Source: JAEUMG01 sp963805405
Lineage (GTDB): Bacteria; Pseudomonadota; Alphaproteobacteria; Rhizobiales; Aestuariivirgaceae
Direction: 5' to 3'
Length of the DNA: 64,000 bases
Assembly: GCA_963805405.1 (NCBI GenBank)
Contig: CAWDUC010000016.1
Span: 37,807 to 101,806 of the forward strand
The position numbers and the translations under genes were made by a program. The notes beneath the pieces are model-generated. The model was not told the DNA's origin. It made no database searches and was given only the letters and a program-made list of their open reading frames with translations. Of the stretch, positions 9,432-19,394 are shown in pieces. Within the stretch, counting starts at the first letter, position 1, and the number at the start of each line of letters is the position of its first letter.

Positions 9432-9462
9432 AAACAAAATGGCCGAGAGTGACCCGGCCATT
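9432..9462 (-). terminator. Rho-independent terminator of the superoxide dismutase gene
   Basis: On the minus strand AATGGCCG and CGGCCATT pair perfectly (8 bp, 9-base loop) and are followed by TTGTTTT. The hairpin begins 23 bases after the superoxide dismutase stop, a standard intrinsic terminator layout. Confidence 0.75.
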
Positions 9463-9484
9463 CTTTAGAAAATTTATGTGCTTG

Positions 9485-10084
9485 TCACGCCTTCGAGAAC
9501 AATTCCTCGACGTGATCCCAATTGATCAGATTGTCGACGAAGGCCTCGAGATACTTCGGCCGCAGGTTGCGATAATCGATGTAATAGCTGTGCTCCCAGA
9601 CATCGACGCCGAGGATGGGCTTGGCGCCATGCATCAACGGGTTCTCGCCATTGGGCGTTTTCATGATCGCGAGCTTGCCGTCCTTGACGGCGATCCAGGC
9701 CCAGCCCGAACCGAATTGCGTGACGCCGGCATTGATGAAGTCGGCCTTCATCTTGTCATAGCCGCCAAGGTCGCTGTCGATCGCCTTCTGCAGCTTGGCG
9801 GGCAGACTCTTGCCGCCGCCGTCCTTCTTCATCCACTGCCAGAAATGCACATGGTTGTAATGCTGGCCGACATTGTTCACGAGGCCGGCATTCTTCTCGG
9901 CATAGGCAATCTTGCAGATCTCCTCGACGCTCTTCGAGGCAAGCGGGGAATCCTTCAGCAGATTGTTGCCGTTGGTGACATAGGCCTGATGATGCTTGTC
10001 ATGGTGATATTCGAGCGTCTCCTTAGACATATAGGGCTGAAGCGCATCATAAGCGTAAGGAAGGGGTGGGAGTTCGAGAGCCAT
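9485..10084 (-). CDS. sodB: Superoxide dismutase, Fe/Mn type
   Basis: 199 residues, the normal size of a cytoplasmic Fe/Mn superoxide dismutase. Metal ligands are in recognisable contexts: the histidine in TLEYHHDKHHQAYV near 27, the one in GQHYNHVHFW near 75, and the Asp/His pair in DVWEHSYYIDYRN near 160. The active-site stretch QFGSGWAW is also present. Residue patterns favour the iron branch, but the metal cannot be fixed by reading. GGAGG precedes the start, and a terminator follows. The divergent neighbour is a cupin gene. Confidence 0.93.
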   Translation of the reverse strand: MALELPPLPYAYDALQPYMSKETLEYHHDKHHQAYVTNGNNLLKDSPLASKSVEEICKIAYAEKNAGLVNNVGQHYNHVHFWQWMKKDGGGKSLPAKLQKAIDSDLGGYDKMKADFINAGVTQFGSGWAWIAVKDGKLAIMKTPNGENPLMHGAKPILGVDVWEHSYYIDYRNLRPKYLEAFVDNLINWDHVEELFSKA

Positions 10085-10190
10085 AGGAGACCTCCATATG
10101 CGGCCAGTTTCGAAAGGGAACCCTATCTAGTCGCTTGGGTTCCCTGGCGCAAGAAACATGGCTATCCTGCTTAACCTTTGAGGAGCTGCC

Positions 10191-10953
10191 ATGACAAAGA
10201 CCGATATCGTCCGCTTTGACCCGAGGGCCACGCTGGAACGCTGGCCCGATATCCCGCCTGAAGAGGTGGCAGAAGGTTCGCCTGTCCAGCGGGGCCAAAT
10301 GTGGTTCGACGATAAGGCGCGGGGCCTCACCGCCGGTATCTGGGACTGCACGGCCATGGTGAGCCCCTGGATGGATTATCCGGTCAATGAATTCATGATC
10401 GTGCTTGAGGGCGAAGTGACGATCGTCGAGCCGACGCGCGAGACGACGATCAGGGCCGGCGAGAGCTTCATACTGCCGAAGGGCCTGCGCTGCATCTGGA
10501 AGCAGCAGGGCTATATGAAGAAGTTTTTCGTTATCCTCGAAGATTCAATCGAGCGCCCGAAGCGCGATGGATTGAGTTGCATCAAGCTCGATCCCAAGAT
10601 TGATCTGGCGCCGTCGACGCCGCCCGGCGCCGACATGCTGATCTCCGGCAAGCCCAGCCAGCACGCGCATGAATATTTCGAGGACGCATCCGGCCAGTGG
10701 ACGGTCGGCATTTGGGATACGACGGCCTATCATCGCAAGGTCATCGACTTCCCGCGGCATGAATTGATGCACCTCTATGAAGGCTCGGTCACGCTTCTCG
10801 ATGATGAGGGCAACGCACAGACCTTTAAGCGCCGGCGATACGTTCTTCGTGCCACTCGGCAATCGCAATGCCTGGAAATGCGATGGCTACCTGAAGAAGA
10901 TCTATTGCATCTTCCAGCCGAAAGTCGCCGCGGCGATAAAGGCGGCGGAGTAG
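10191..10953 (+). CDS. Bicupin protein, one frame break near 10830
   Basis: About 253 residues containing two cupin barrels. The first has HEF-like core NEFMIVLEGEVTI...AGESFILPKG and the second has RHELMHLYEGSVTLLDDEGN...AGDTFFVPLGN. The second barrel is completed only by a one-base change near 10830; without it the frame drifts into an arginine-rich tail ending at 11003. The corrected reading ends at TAG 10951-10953 with CIFQPKVAAAIKAAE. Cupins of this DUF861-like type may be ureidoglycolate- or amine-linked enzymes, but no activity can be assigned. The RBS is GAGGAG before ATG 10191. Confidence 0.72.
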
Positions 10954-10965
10954 CAATCGCCCCGG

Positions 10966-11274
10966 TCAATGCGCGAAAAGCAGATAGGCGGCAGAGAGAA
11001 TAATGGCCGCATCGACTACCCAGATCACCCGGTCCACCGTTTTGTCGCGAGGGACCTTTCTGAAAGTAATGGTCAGGCCAATGATGCCGAAGAGAGAAAG
11101 GGCCAAGGTCGCCCACAGGGCATAGGGCACCGCAAAATAGACCATGATCGCCAGTGCGGCATCGACGAACGCGAATATCAGGAATGGCTCGTTTCCCCTG
11201 ACGCCGAAGCGGGCAATGACCAATGCGTGCAGGAGAGTGTCGAGCACAAGCAGCGCGACGAGAATCAGCAACAC
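10966..11274 (-). CDS. Small integral membrane protein
   Basis: 102 residues with a GTG start at 11274. Three hydrophobic segments are visible: about 1-20 (LLILVALLVLDTLLHALVI), 30-60 and 85-101. A basic loop (FRKVPRDK) lies between the second and third. No family is recognised. The gene is convergent with the cupin gene and separated from the downstream methyltransferase by about 110 bases in which I see nothing distinct. Confidence 0.6.
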   Translation of the reverse strand: MLLILVALLVLDTLLHALVIARFGVRGNEPFLIFAFVDAALAIMVYFAVPYALWATLALSLFGIIGLTITFRKVPRDKTVDRVIWVVDAAIILSAAYLLFAH

Positions 11275-11388
11275 TTCAGGGTTCCCCAGTTCGGATAAAC
11301 TTCACTCTGGCATCGCCCTCTTTTTCCTGTCAATCGGGACCGGCCACATTGCTTGAAATACAGACGAAGGTTGCGGCTCCTGACTAAC

Positions 11389-12576
11389 CTATTTTAACTT
11401 TCCAGTCTGAAATAGCTGTACGCTCAGGCCGCCATGCGAGATGGGCGCGCTCGGTGCCGCGAATGGCAGGCCCGTTGCCTTGGCAAGCCCGGCATCGGTG
11501 GTAATGAGGCCAACCCGCCAGCCGGAGAACCGCGCAAGCAGCAGTTCGCCCAATGTGGCATGCAAATCCATCAACGGCTTTTTATCGCCTATGCGCGTGC
11601 CATAAGGCGGATTGACGATTACCAGTCCCGGCTTGCCTTCGGGCGGCGCGATTTCACGGATATCGAGCTGTTGAAACTCCGTATACTGGGAAACCGCCGC
11701 GCGTTCGGCATTGGCCTTACTCATGCGAATGGCGCCCGCATCATGATCGCTGCCAAAATATCGCGACGCTGGTACGACCGGTGCGCCATTCTCGCGCATA
11801 CGCTGCCAAGCCTTTTGATCGAAACTCTTCAGAAACTGGAATGGAAACTCCCGCGACCGGCCGGGCTTGAGCCCCATCGCGATCTCGGCGGCCTCGATCA
11901 CGAAGGTGCCAGAACCGCACATGGGATCGAGAACCGGTTCCTGCCCGTCATAGCCGCAAGCCCCAAGAAACAAGGACGCCATCGTCTCGCGCATCGGCGC
12001 CTTGCCGATTTCCTGCTTATGGCCACGCTTGTGAAGCGACTCTCCCGAAGTATCGATGCTGATCGTGCACAGATCGTCCTCGATGCGCACTTTCACCGCG
12101 AGCACTGCCTCCGCCGATATCGGCGCGCCGAGCCCTTCGTGGATAGCCGTCTTGACGCGCTGTGCGGCTGCACCCGAATGATAGATGCGCGAAGCCCGGC
12201 AGGTCGCCTCGACCTTGACCGGCACATCGGCACGCAAGATGTCGCCCCACGGAAATTTCCGCGCGCGCTTGTCGAGTTGCGCGAGATGCATCGCCCGAAA
12301 TGAACCGATCCGCGCGAGGACGCGCGTTGCGCCACGGATTTCAAGATTGGCGCGCCAGACCTCGGCCCAACCGCCTTTGACCGTGACGCCGCCGGGAACG
12401 ACGGTCGCTTGCGTGAATCCTTTGGCGCGCGCCTCCGCACACAAGGCGGCCTCAAGGCCTGGCGTAGCAACCAGAAAAATCTCGAGTTCATTGGATTGAG
12501 GAGATAATGTCTCTTGAACGGGTTCGAGCGCCTTTGCCGGGCGCGGCGGCGGCCCGGGTCGCTTTCTAGAGCGCAT
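11389..12576 (-). CDS. THUMP-domain class I SAM-dependent RNA methyltransferase (RlmL N-terminal-like, UPF0020)
   Basis: About 395 residues. A ferredoxin-like/THUMP region (about 30-170) is followed by a Rossmann methyltransferase with motif I LDPMCGSGTFVIEAA and the catalytic NPPYGTRIGD, the N6-adenine or N2-guanine methylation signature. Homologues methylate 23S rRNA guanosines. The frame is open further upstream to 12729, but ATG 12576 is chosen because it overlaps the C45 gene stop by 11 bases and the upstream translation is arginine-rich nonsense. Last gene of the gcdH-GNAT-C45-methyltransferase run. Confidence 0.86.
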   Translation of the reverse strand: MRSRKRPGPPPRPAKALEPVQETLSPQSNELEIFLVATPGLEAALCAEARAKGFTQATVVPGGVTVKGGWAEVWRANLEIRGATRVLARIGSFRAMHLAQLDKRARKFPWGDILRADVPVKVEATCRASRIYHSGAAAQRVKTAIHEGLGAPISAEAVLAVKVRIEDDLCTISIDTSGESLHKRGHKQEIGKAPMRETMASLFLGACGYDGQEPVLDPMCGSGTFVIEAAEIAMGLKPGRSREFPFQFLKSFDQKAWQRMRENGAPVVPASRYFGSDHDAGAIRMSKANAERAAVSQYTEFQQLDIREIAPPEGKPGLVIVNPPYGTRIGDKKPLMDLHATLGELLLARFSGWRVGLITTDAGLAKATGLPFAAPSAPISHGGLSVQLFQTGKLK

Positions 12577-13636
12577 AGCGTGTATATTGTGCGCCCTCGG
12601 CCGGCATCGGCGCGATGTGCATTTGGCGCTGCGCCGGCTCCATGATGATCGTCGCGACCGTTGCCGACAATGATCCTGAATCGGGATCGAAGGGCGGCCG
12701 GCACACGGCAAAGGGCGTTCCGAAATCATCGGCGAGCGCCCGCTTGACGTCGTCGATGCCGATCGCGCCTTCGGGCAGCAATTTCTTCACCCGCCAATCG
12801 CGATAGAGGCTCTCCGGCACATCATGCAGGCCGGCCTCTTTCAGCTTTGATAGCGCGACAGGGCTGACCCAATGATTGGCGTGAACCAGTAATCCGTTTT
12901 CGGGATAGAGCGGAAAAACCTCATCGGGCGCGCATTCGAAATCAACAGCAAAGCCTTGCGCCCAGCTGAGGATCATGTTGTTCGAGCAGGCCTTGGGAGT
13001 CGTGGCGATCACGCGCATGGCAAGTGCGAGATGCTGCTGTTCGAGAACTTGGCGGCGGATGAGGGGCAGGGGGATACCGCTCTGCTTGTAGTCGCGATCG
13101 CTCTCGAGATAGTTCGCCGAGATCGCTATTCCATTCGCATTGAAGCCCGACCGTGCGAGGCCGCCGGCTTCCGTGAAGGTGAGAATGTCGGGTCCATCAT
13201 CGCGGCGAATGGCGAGCACGATTGCGGTGTCGGCGCATTCGGCGAGCCAGTCCCAGTTCTGTGCATGGATGAGTTCGCCGCTGGAACTGCGCTCCGGCAT
13301 GACCACGAGTCCGGTGCAGCCATCGGGCTTGGGCTCATGCAGGCGGGCCATGGCGACGATCTCGGTACGGCAATTGATAAGCACGATATCGTCGAGCGGT
13401 AAACGCGCGCCCTCCGCGAGGCCCTTCATCTCCTCGAGATAATGCGCGCCGAATTTTTCGATCTCGGGGATGAAGCGATGGATCAATGTGGAGGGGTTGC
13501 CGAGTCCGAGATTTGCAAGCCGTTTGCGATAGAGATCGGCGCTTATCGCGACGCGCTCGCGCATCGCCTCGCCATAGGCCCGGCCGCGCGCCATTGGGCT
13601 TCCGGAAATCTCGACAAACGGAAAGGCTGCCCTCAT
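12566..13636 (-). CDS. C45 family acyltransferase/peptidase (isopenicillin acyltransferase-like)
   Basis: 356 residues with the Ntn-hydrolase C45 pattern: an N-terminal SPMARGRAYGEAMRER segment, then the self-cleavage site PDGCTGLVV near 105, where the cysteine becomes the nucleophile, and HAQNWDWL shortly after. Relatives include acyl-CoA:6-aminopenicillanate acyltransferase, but most bacterial members have unknown amide substrates. The start overlaps the GNAT stop (ATGA, 13633-13636). Confidence 0.85.
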   Translation of the reverse strand: MRAAFPFVEISGSPMARGRAYGEAMRERVAISADLYRKRLANLGLGNPSTLIHRFIPEIEKFGAHYLEEMKGLAEGARLPLDDIVLINCRTEIVAMARLHEPKPDGCTGLVVMPERSSSGELIHAQNWDWLAECADTAIVLAIRRDDGPDILTFTEAGGLARSGFNANGIAISANYLESDRDYKQSGIPLPLIRRQVLEQQHLALAMRVIATTPKACSNNMILSWAQGFAVDFECAPDEVFPLYPENGLLVHANHWVSPVALSKLKEAGLHDVPESLYRDWRVKKLLPEGAIGIDDVKRALADDFGTPFAVCRPPFDPDSGSLSATVATIIMEPAQRQMHIAPMPAEGAQYTRYAL

Positions 13637-14100
13637 CCGAGCCGCTTTTCCATGAAAACCGAATAGGGATCATCCGTCGGATAATCGGCATAAGGTCCGC
13701 AGGACACGAAGCCACATTTGGCAAAAAGGCCAAGGGCCTCGGGCTGCAACGTCCCGGTCTCGAGCTTGACTAGGTTGATGCCATGCGCCCGGGCATTGTC
13801 TTCGAGCGCGCCAAGAATGACCTTGCCGAGTTTCAATCCGCGCGCTTGCGGCGTCACATAGATGCGCTTGATTTCGCCATATGCGGGATCGCGATGCCAG
13901 AGCGCGCCGGTGCCGATCGCCTTGCCTGCCCGCCGCACCACGAAGAAATGAATGTCAGGCTTGGCCAGCGTCTCGATATCGACAAGATGATTGCTCTCGG
14001 CGGGGTAGAGATCATGGAACATCGCGTCGAGATCGCGCACGAGTTTCACGACGTCGGGCTGGCGCGGATCCTCTCGCGCGATCGTAATACTTTCGGCCAC
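13633..14100 (-). CDS. GNAT family N-acetyltransferase
   Basis: 155 residues with a GNAT fold. The acetyl-CoA binding beta4-alpha3 element is VTPQARGLKLGKVILGALEDNA, followed by LETGTLQPEALGLFAKCGF. The substrate is unknown. Its stop overlaps the C45 start, and it begins 9 bases after the glutaryl-CoA dehydrogenase stop, so the four genes 11389-15322 look like one transcript. Confidence 0.85.
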   Translation of the reverse strand: MAESITIAREDPRQPDVVKLVRDLDAMFHDLYPAESNHLVDIETLAKPDIHFFVVRRAGKAIGTGALWHRDPAYGEIKRIYVTPQARGLKLGKVILGALEDNARAHGINLVKLETGTLQPEALGLFAKCGFVSCGPYADYPTDDPYSVFMEKRLG

Positions 14101-14108
14101 GATCGCGA

Positions 14109-15322
14109 TCAGGAGAAGGCCTGGATGCCGGTCTGGGCGCGTCCGAGGATCAGCGCATGCACGTCATGCGTGCCCTCATAGGTATTCACCGTCTCAAGAT
14201 TGACCATGTGGCGAATGACCTGGAACTCGTCCGAAATGCCATTGCCGCCGTGCATGTCGCGCGCCATCCGGGCGATGTCGAGTGCCTTGCCGCAATTATT
14301 GCGCTTCATCAGCGAGATCGCCGGCGGCGCAAGCGTGCCGCTCTCGAGCCCGCGGCCGAGCGCCAATGCGCCATGCAGGCCGAGCGCGATTTCCGTCTGC
14401 ATGTCGGCGAGCTTTTTCTGGATCAATTGATTGGCGGCGAGCGGCCGGCCGAACTGCTTGCGATCGAGCGTATATTGCCGCGCCCGGTGCCAGCAGTCTT
14501 CCGCCGCACCCATCACGCCCCAGGCAATGCCGAAGCGCGCCTTGTTGAGGCAGCCGAAGGGGCCGCCAAGCCCGCGAGCGTTGGGCAGCAGCGCGTCTTC
14601 CGGAATTTCGACATTGTCGAGCACGATTTCGCCGGTGACGCGAGGCGCGCAGCGAAACCTTGCCCTCGATCTTCGGCGTCGAGAAGCCCTTGGCGCCGCG
14701 CTCGACGACGAAGCCGCGGATTTCGATCGTCTTCGGTCTTGGCCCAGATCACAGCGAGATCGGCGATCGGTGAATTGGTGATCCACATCTTGGCGCCATT
14801 GAGCACATACCCGCCCTGGACCTTTTGGGCGCGCGTCTTCATGCCGCCGGGATCGGAGCCTGCATCGGGCTCGGTCAGGCCGAAGCAGCCGATGAGTTCG
14901 GCGGTTGCAAGCTTGGGGAGATACTTCTTGCGCTGCGCTTCCGAGCCATAGGCCTCGATCGGATGCATGACGAGCGAGTTCTGCACGCTCATCGCCGACC
15001 GATAGCCGGAATCGACGCGCTCGATCTCGCGCGCCACAAGACCATAGGCGACATAGCCGAGCCCCGAGCCACCATAGGCCTCCGCCGTCATCACGCCGAG
15101 AAAGCCCATCTCACCCAGCTCGTTCATGATCTCGCGGTGGAAATGCTCCTTGCGGAACGCCTCCTGGACGCGCGGCTGGAGCTTGTCCTCAGCAAAAGCG
15201 CGTGCCGAATCGCGGATCATGCGTTCGTCCTCGGTGAGGTGCGATTCGAGATCGAGCGGGTCCTGCCAGTTGAAATCGCTGACCGGCGCGGGTCCGTGCG
15301 CCTTCCGGATGGCTTGGCTCAT
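14109..15322 (-). CDS. gcdH: Glutaryl-CoA dehydrogenase (acyl-CoA dehydrogenase family), two frame breaks
   Basis: The combined reading is about 400 residues and matches glutaryl-CoA dehydrogenase, which oxidatively decarboxylates glutaryl-CoA to crotonyl-CoA in lysine and tryptophan breakdown. Markers are the opening FNWQDPLDLESHLTEDERMI, CFGLTEPDAGSDPGGM, and the C-terminal RDMHGGNGISDEFQVIRH with catalytic-region NTYEGTHDVHALILGR. Frame changes are needed near 14735 and near 14650, around IRGFVVERGAKGFSTPKIEG. Both sides stay conserved. The start ATG 15322 is preceded by AGGGAG. Confidence 0.85.
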
Positions 15323-15443
15323 GGGGTATCTCCCTGGATTTGCTCCTTAACTGCGCGGAGCGGCCGGGCTTGTCAAATAGGTCCGCGCGCAGCGGAACCA
15401 ATGCGCCGCTTCCACGTTTTATTCGGCCTATCCGGGAGGTCGC

Positions 15444-16217
15444 GTGGCTGAAGCTAGTGGAACGGCGAGAATTGCCGATACGGGGAATGTAGCAGCCGAA
15501 GCCGTTCCGGCGCCAAGCCGCGACATGGCCCTCTTTCTCGACTTTGACGGAACCCTTGTCGATATTGCCCAAGCGCCTGATGCGGTGCTGGTTCCGCCCG
15601 ATCTGCCGGTTGATCTCAGGCGCGTGCGGGATTTTCTGGGCGGCGCGTTGGCGATCGTTTCCGGGCGGCCGCTTGCCGCACTCGATCGCTATCTCGGACC
15701 GGCAGGACTGATCTTTGTCGGCGAACATGGCGCCATTCACCGTCGTCCGGGCGACCGGCCCTCGCTCGAAACTTCCATGTGGCCGTCGGAATGGAATGTT
15801 GCGCTCGATCTCTTCGCCACTGAAAATCCATCCCTCGTCGTCGAGCGCAAGCTCTCGGGCATCACCATTCACTACCGCCTCGCGCCTGAACAGTCTGACA
15901 TGGCGCGCAGCTTCGCCGGCCAACTCACCGCCGCTCATCCCGACTATGCGATCTTCCCCGCCAAGATGGCCTGGGAAATACGCCATCGCGACATCGGCAA
16001 GGCGAGTGCCGTCAAATACCTGATGGCACAGCCGCCATTCACCGGCCGCGTTCCGGTCTTCATCGGCGATGATCTTGCCGATGAGGCGGCAATCGCTGCG
16101 GTCAGCCGCATGGGCGGCCATGGGCTTCACATGGCTCACGCGTTCGCCAATCGCACCGTGCGCGTACGCGAGTGGCTGAAAAGTTTCATGACGCTCGATC
16201 AGCAGGGTCTGCAATGA
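15444..16217 (+). CDS. otsB: Trehalose-6-phosphate phosphatase
   Basis: 257 residues with a HAD fold: motif I LFLDFDGTLVDIAQ near 31, SGRPL near 74, VGEHGA near 92, and the late motif FIGDDLADEAAI. It dephosphorylates trehalose 6-phosphate to trehalose. The stop overlaps the GH15 start (ATGA at 16214-16217), and otsA follows, so the unit makes trehalose from UDP-glucose and glucose 6-phosphate, typically against osmotic or desiccation stress. Confidence 0.92.
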   Translation: MAEASGTARIADTGNVAAEAVPAPSRDMALFLDFDGTLVDIAQAPDAVLVPPDLPVDLRRVRDFLGGALAIVSGRPLAALDRYLGPAGLIFVGEHGAIHRRPGDRPSLETSMWPSEWNVALDLFATENPSLVVERKLSGITIHYRLAPEQSDMARSFAGQLTAAHPDYAIFPAKMAWEIRHRDIGKASAVKYLMAQPPFTGRVPVFIGDDLADEAAIAAVSRMGGHGLHMAHAFANRTVRVREWLKSFMTLDQQGLQ

Positions 16218-18008
16218 GGCAGATGGATCTTGCCGTGATCGGCAATTGCTCGGTGGCGAGCATCGTCAACGCCGTCGGCCGCCATGTATGGTTCTGCTTT
16301 CCGCGCCTCGACAGCGATCCGGTCTTCAACGCGCTGTTGAACGGCGATGCTCCCATCGCCGGATTCATGGATGTCGAACTCGAGAACATGACCGAGTCGC
16401 GGCAGAAGTATTTCCGCAATACCGCTATCGTCGAAACCGTTCTCTCCTGCGCCGACGGCTCCGGCATCCGCATCACCGATTTCGCGCCGCGCTTCAAGCG
16501 TGACGGCCGCATCGTGCGCCCGCCCTTGATCATGCGCCGCATCGAACCGCTCGACGGGCGCTGCCGGATCAGGATCAGGGTCAGGCCCACTTTCAACTAC
16601 GGCGCGGAGAAACCGGAGATCACCTTCGGCAGCTACCATTTGCGTTATGCCAGTGATGGCGGCGTCGTGCGGCTCAACACCGACGTCCCGGTCTCCTATA
16701 TCAGCGAGGAAGTATCGTTCCTGCTGGACCGGACAGTCTGCCTTGCCTTCGGAACCGATGAGCGATTGCCCGATCGCATCGATCGCGTGATGCGCGATTA
16801 TTACGACGACACGGTCGGCTATTGGCGCGATTGGGTTCGCGATCTCGCCATTCCCTTCAACTGGCAGGATGCGGTGATCCGCGCTGCCATCACGCTCAAG
16901 CTCTGCAGCTATGAGGATACCGGCGCCATCATGGCGGCGCTCACGACATCGCTGCCCGAATTGCGCCGGCAGCGGCCGCAATTGGGACTATCGCTTCTGC
17001 TGGCTGCGCGACGCTTTCTTCACCGTGAACTCGCTCAATCGCCTGAGTGCCACGACCACGATGGAGAATTTCATCACCTATCTGCTCGATTGCGTGCTCT
17101 TGACCGACAGCAAGATCCTGGCTCCGCTTTATCCGATCGTGCCTGCCGTCTCGCTCGACGAGCACACAGCACCGGCACTTTCGGGATTTCGCGGCATGGG
17201 GCCGGTGCGCATAGGCAACGCTGCCCATGGCCAACGCCAAAATGACATCTATGGTTCTGTGATCATGGCCGCGGCACAGATGTTCTGGGATCGTCGATTG
17301 CCGCAGATCGCCGATGCCGATCTCTATCATCGCATCAAGCGGATCGGCACGCTTGCCGCCGAAGGAGCGCTCGAGCCCGATGCCGGCATCTGGGAATATC
17401 GCGGCCGTACCCGCGCGCACACATTTTCCGCCGCCATGTGCTGGGCGGCCGTGCATCGGCTCGGCTATATCGCGATCAAGGTGGGCGAAACGGAGGAGGG
17501 AGCGCATTGGCTCGCTCTTGCCGATGATCTGCAAGCGAAGATCCTCGATCAGGCCTGGAACGCCAAGGGTAATCACTTCGCGGGCAGCCTCGGCGGCAGC
17601 GAACTCGATGCCGCACTGTTGCTGATGCCGGAGATCGGCATTGTCCGCTATGACGACCCGCGCTTCTGCCAGACATTGGAAGCGCTTGAACGCGGCCTGC
17701 TGCGCGACGGATTGATGATGCGCTACACCGACGCCGATGATTTCGGCGAGCCCGAGACGGCCTTTCTCATTTGCACCTTCTGGTATATTGACGCGCTCGT
17801 CGGCTGCGGACGCCGCGATGAGGCGCTTGCACTCTTCGAACGCGTATTGTCCTTGCGCAATCATGTCGGATTGCTGAGCGAAGACGTGTCGCCCAAGACG
17901 GGCGAATTGTGGGGCAATTTCCCGCAAACCTATTCCATGGTCGGGCTCATTCATTCGGCGCTGAAACTCAGCGTAAGCTGGGAGGAGGGGCCGTGGCGCG
18001 CCTCGTAA
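16214..18008 (+). CDS. Glycoside hydrolase family 15 protein (glucoamylase/trehalase-like), one frame break near 16960
   Basis: About 597 residues after a one-base correction. The N-terminal beta-sandwich region (16214 to about 16850) carries IGNCSVASIVNAVGRHVWFCFPR. The catalytic (alpha/alpha)6 barrel then shows the GH15 signature GRNWDYRFCWLRDAF just after the break, the acid region PDAGIWEYRG, and the end motif LWGNFPQTYSMVGLIHSA. Members hydrolyse alpha-glucans or, in some actinobacteria, trehalose. Its place between otsB and otsA, overlapping both, suggests trehalose-linked function, an inference only. Confidence 0.85.
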
Positions 18009-19393
18009 TCGTTTCCAATCGCGTCCCGGCCTATGGCGATCGCAAGGAACAGTCTGGCGGTCTCGCGGTTGCCCTCGACGAGGCGTTGAAGCAGGAGACC
18101 TTGTGGTTCGGCTGGTCGGGTCAGACGGCTTCGGAGACAGGCCGTAAGCCCACACTCATCCAGCGCCGCGTTGTGACGCTCGCTACCGTCGACCTCGGCG
18201 CTGAGGATTACCAGCGCTTCTATGTCGGTTTCGCCAACAGTTCACTTTGGCCGCTGCTCCACTATCGCCTCGGCATCATGGAATATTCGCGCGAGGACTA
18301 TCAGGGCTACCGCAAAGTAAATCGCGACTTTGCAGCAGCGCTTTCACCCTTGCTCAGGCCTGACGATATCGTCTGGATTCACGATTATCATCTCATGCCG
18401 CTGGCACGCGAGTTGCGCGAGCTTGGACACGCCAATCGCCTGGGTTTCTTCCTGCATATTCCTTTCCCGCCGGCGAGCGTGTTCGATGCGCTTCCTTGCG
18501 CGCGCGCGCTTGTGCGCGACCTCACCGCCTGCGATCTCATCGGTTTCCAGAGCGAAGAGGACTGCAGCAACTTCCTGTCTTGTGCGGTGCGATTGTCTGG
18601 CGCATCGCTTCTCGGCGAGGGACGCTTCTCGCTCGATGGAATTGAATCGCGCGCGACCGCCATTCCCGTTGGCATCGACCCGGGGCGTTTCGCGCGGCAG
18701 GCGGAGCGCGCGTCCAATAGCGAGAACGCCCGGCGCATGCGCGAGAGCCTGAGTGGCCGGCGATTGATCGTCGGCGTCGACCGGCTCGATTACTCCAAGG
18801 GTCTGCCCAATCGCCTCGAGGCCTATTCGCGCTTGCTCGAGCAGTTTCCGGAGCATCGGCTTAAAGTATCGTACTTGCAGGTGACCCCGCGCTCGCGCGG
18901 CGATGTCGGCGAGTATCAGGTGCTTAAGCGCAATCTCGATCGCCAGATCGGCAAGATCAATGGCAAATTCGCGGAGTTCGATTGGGTGCCATTGCGCTAC
19001 ATGACCCGCGGCCTGCCGCGAACGACCTTGGCCGGCTTCTACCGCGCAGCCGCCGTTGGCTTGGTGACGCCATTGCGCGACGGCATGAACCTCGTGGCCA
19101 AGGAATATATCGCCGCGCAGGAGCCACTGGACCCGGGCGTTTTGATACTGTCACGCTTCGCCGGTGCGGCAGCGCATATGAAGGAAGCGATCATCGTCAA
19201 TCCTTACGACCCGGACGAGGTTGCCGAAGCGATCAATGACGCATTGCACATGCCGGGCGAAGAGCGTCGCGCCCGCTGGGACGCACTTTATGCGACCGTC
19301 AACCGGGATTCGGCTGCCGCTTGGTGTCAGCGATTTCTGGAAGAACTCTCCGGCAAGAAGCCGGCGATCGTGACGCCGGCGGCTGCCGCCTGA
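17993..19393 (+). CDS. otsA: Trehalose-6-phosphate synthase (GT20)
   Basis: 466 residues from GTG 17993, which follows GGAGGAGGGG and overlaps the GH15 end by 16 bases. GT20 motifs are clear: SNRVP at the N-terminus, FANSSLWPLLHYR, VWIHDYHLMPLARELR, GVDRLDYSKGLPNRLEAY and the UDP-glucose binding DGMNLVAKEYIA. It transfers glucose from UDP-glucose to glucose 6-phosphate. The alanine-rich C-terminus after about residue 450 is variable in the family. Confidence 0.93.
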   Translation: MARLVIVSNRVPAYGDRKEQSGGLAVALDEALKQETLWFGWSGQTASETGRKPTLIQRRVVTLATVDLGAEDYQRFYVGFANSSLWPLLHYRLGIMEYSREDYQGYRKVNRDFAAALSPLLRPDDIVWIHDYHLMPLARELRELGHANRLGFFLHIPFPPASVFDALPCARALVRDLTACDLIGFQSEEDCSNFLSCAVRLSGASLLGEGRFSLDGIESRATAIPVGIDPGRFARQAERASNSENARRMRESLSGRRLIVGVDRLDYSKGLPNRLEAYSRLLEQFPEHRLKVSYLQVTPRSRGDVGEYQVLKRNLDRQIGKINGKFAEFDWVPLRYMTRGLPRTTLAGFYRAAAVGLVTPLRDGMNLVAKEYIAAQEPLDPGVLILSRFAGAAAHMKEAIIVNPYDPDEVAEAINDALHMPGEERRARWDALYATVNRDSAAAWCQRFLEELSGKKPAIVTPAAAA

Positions 19394-19394
19394 C

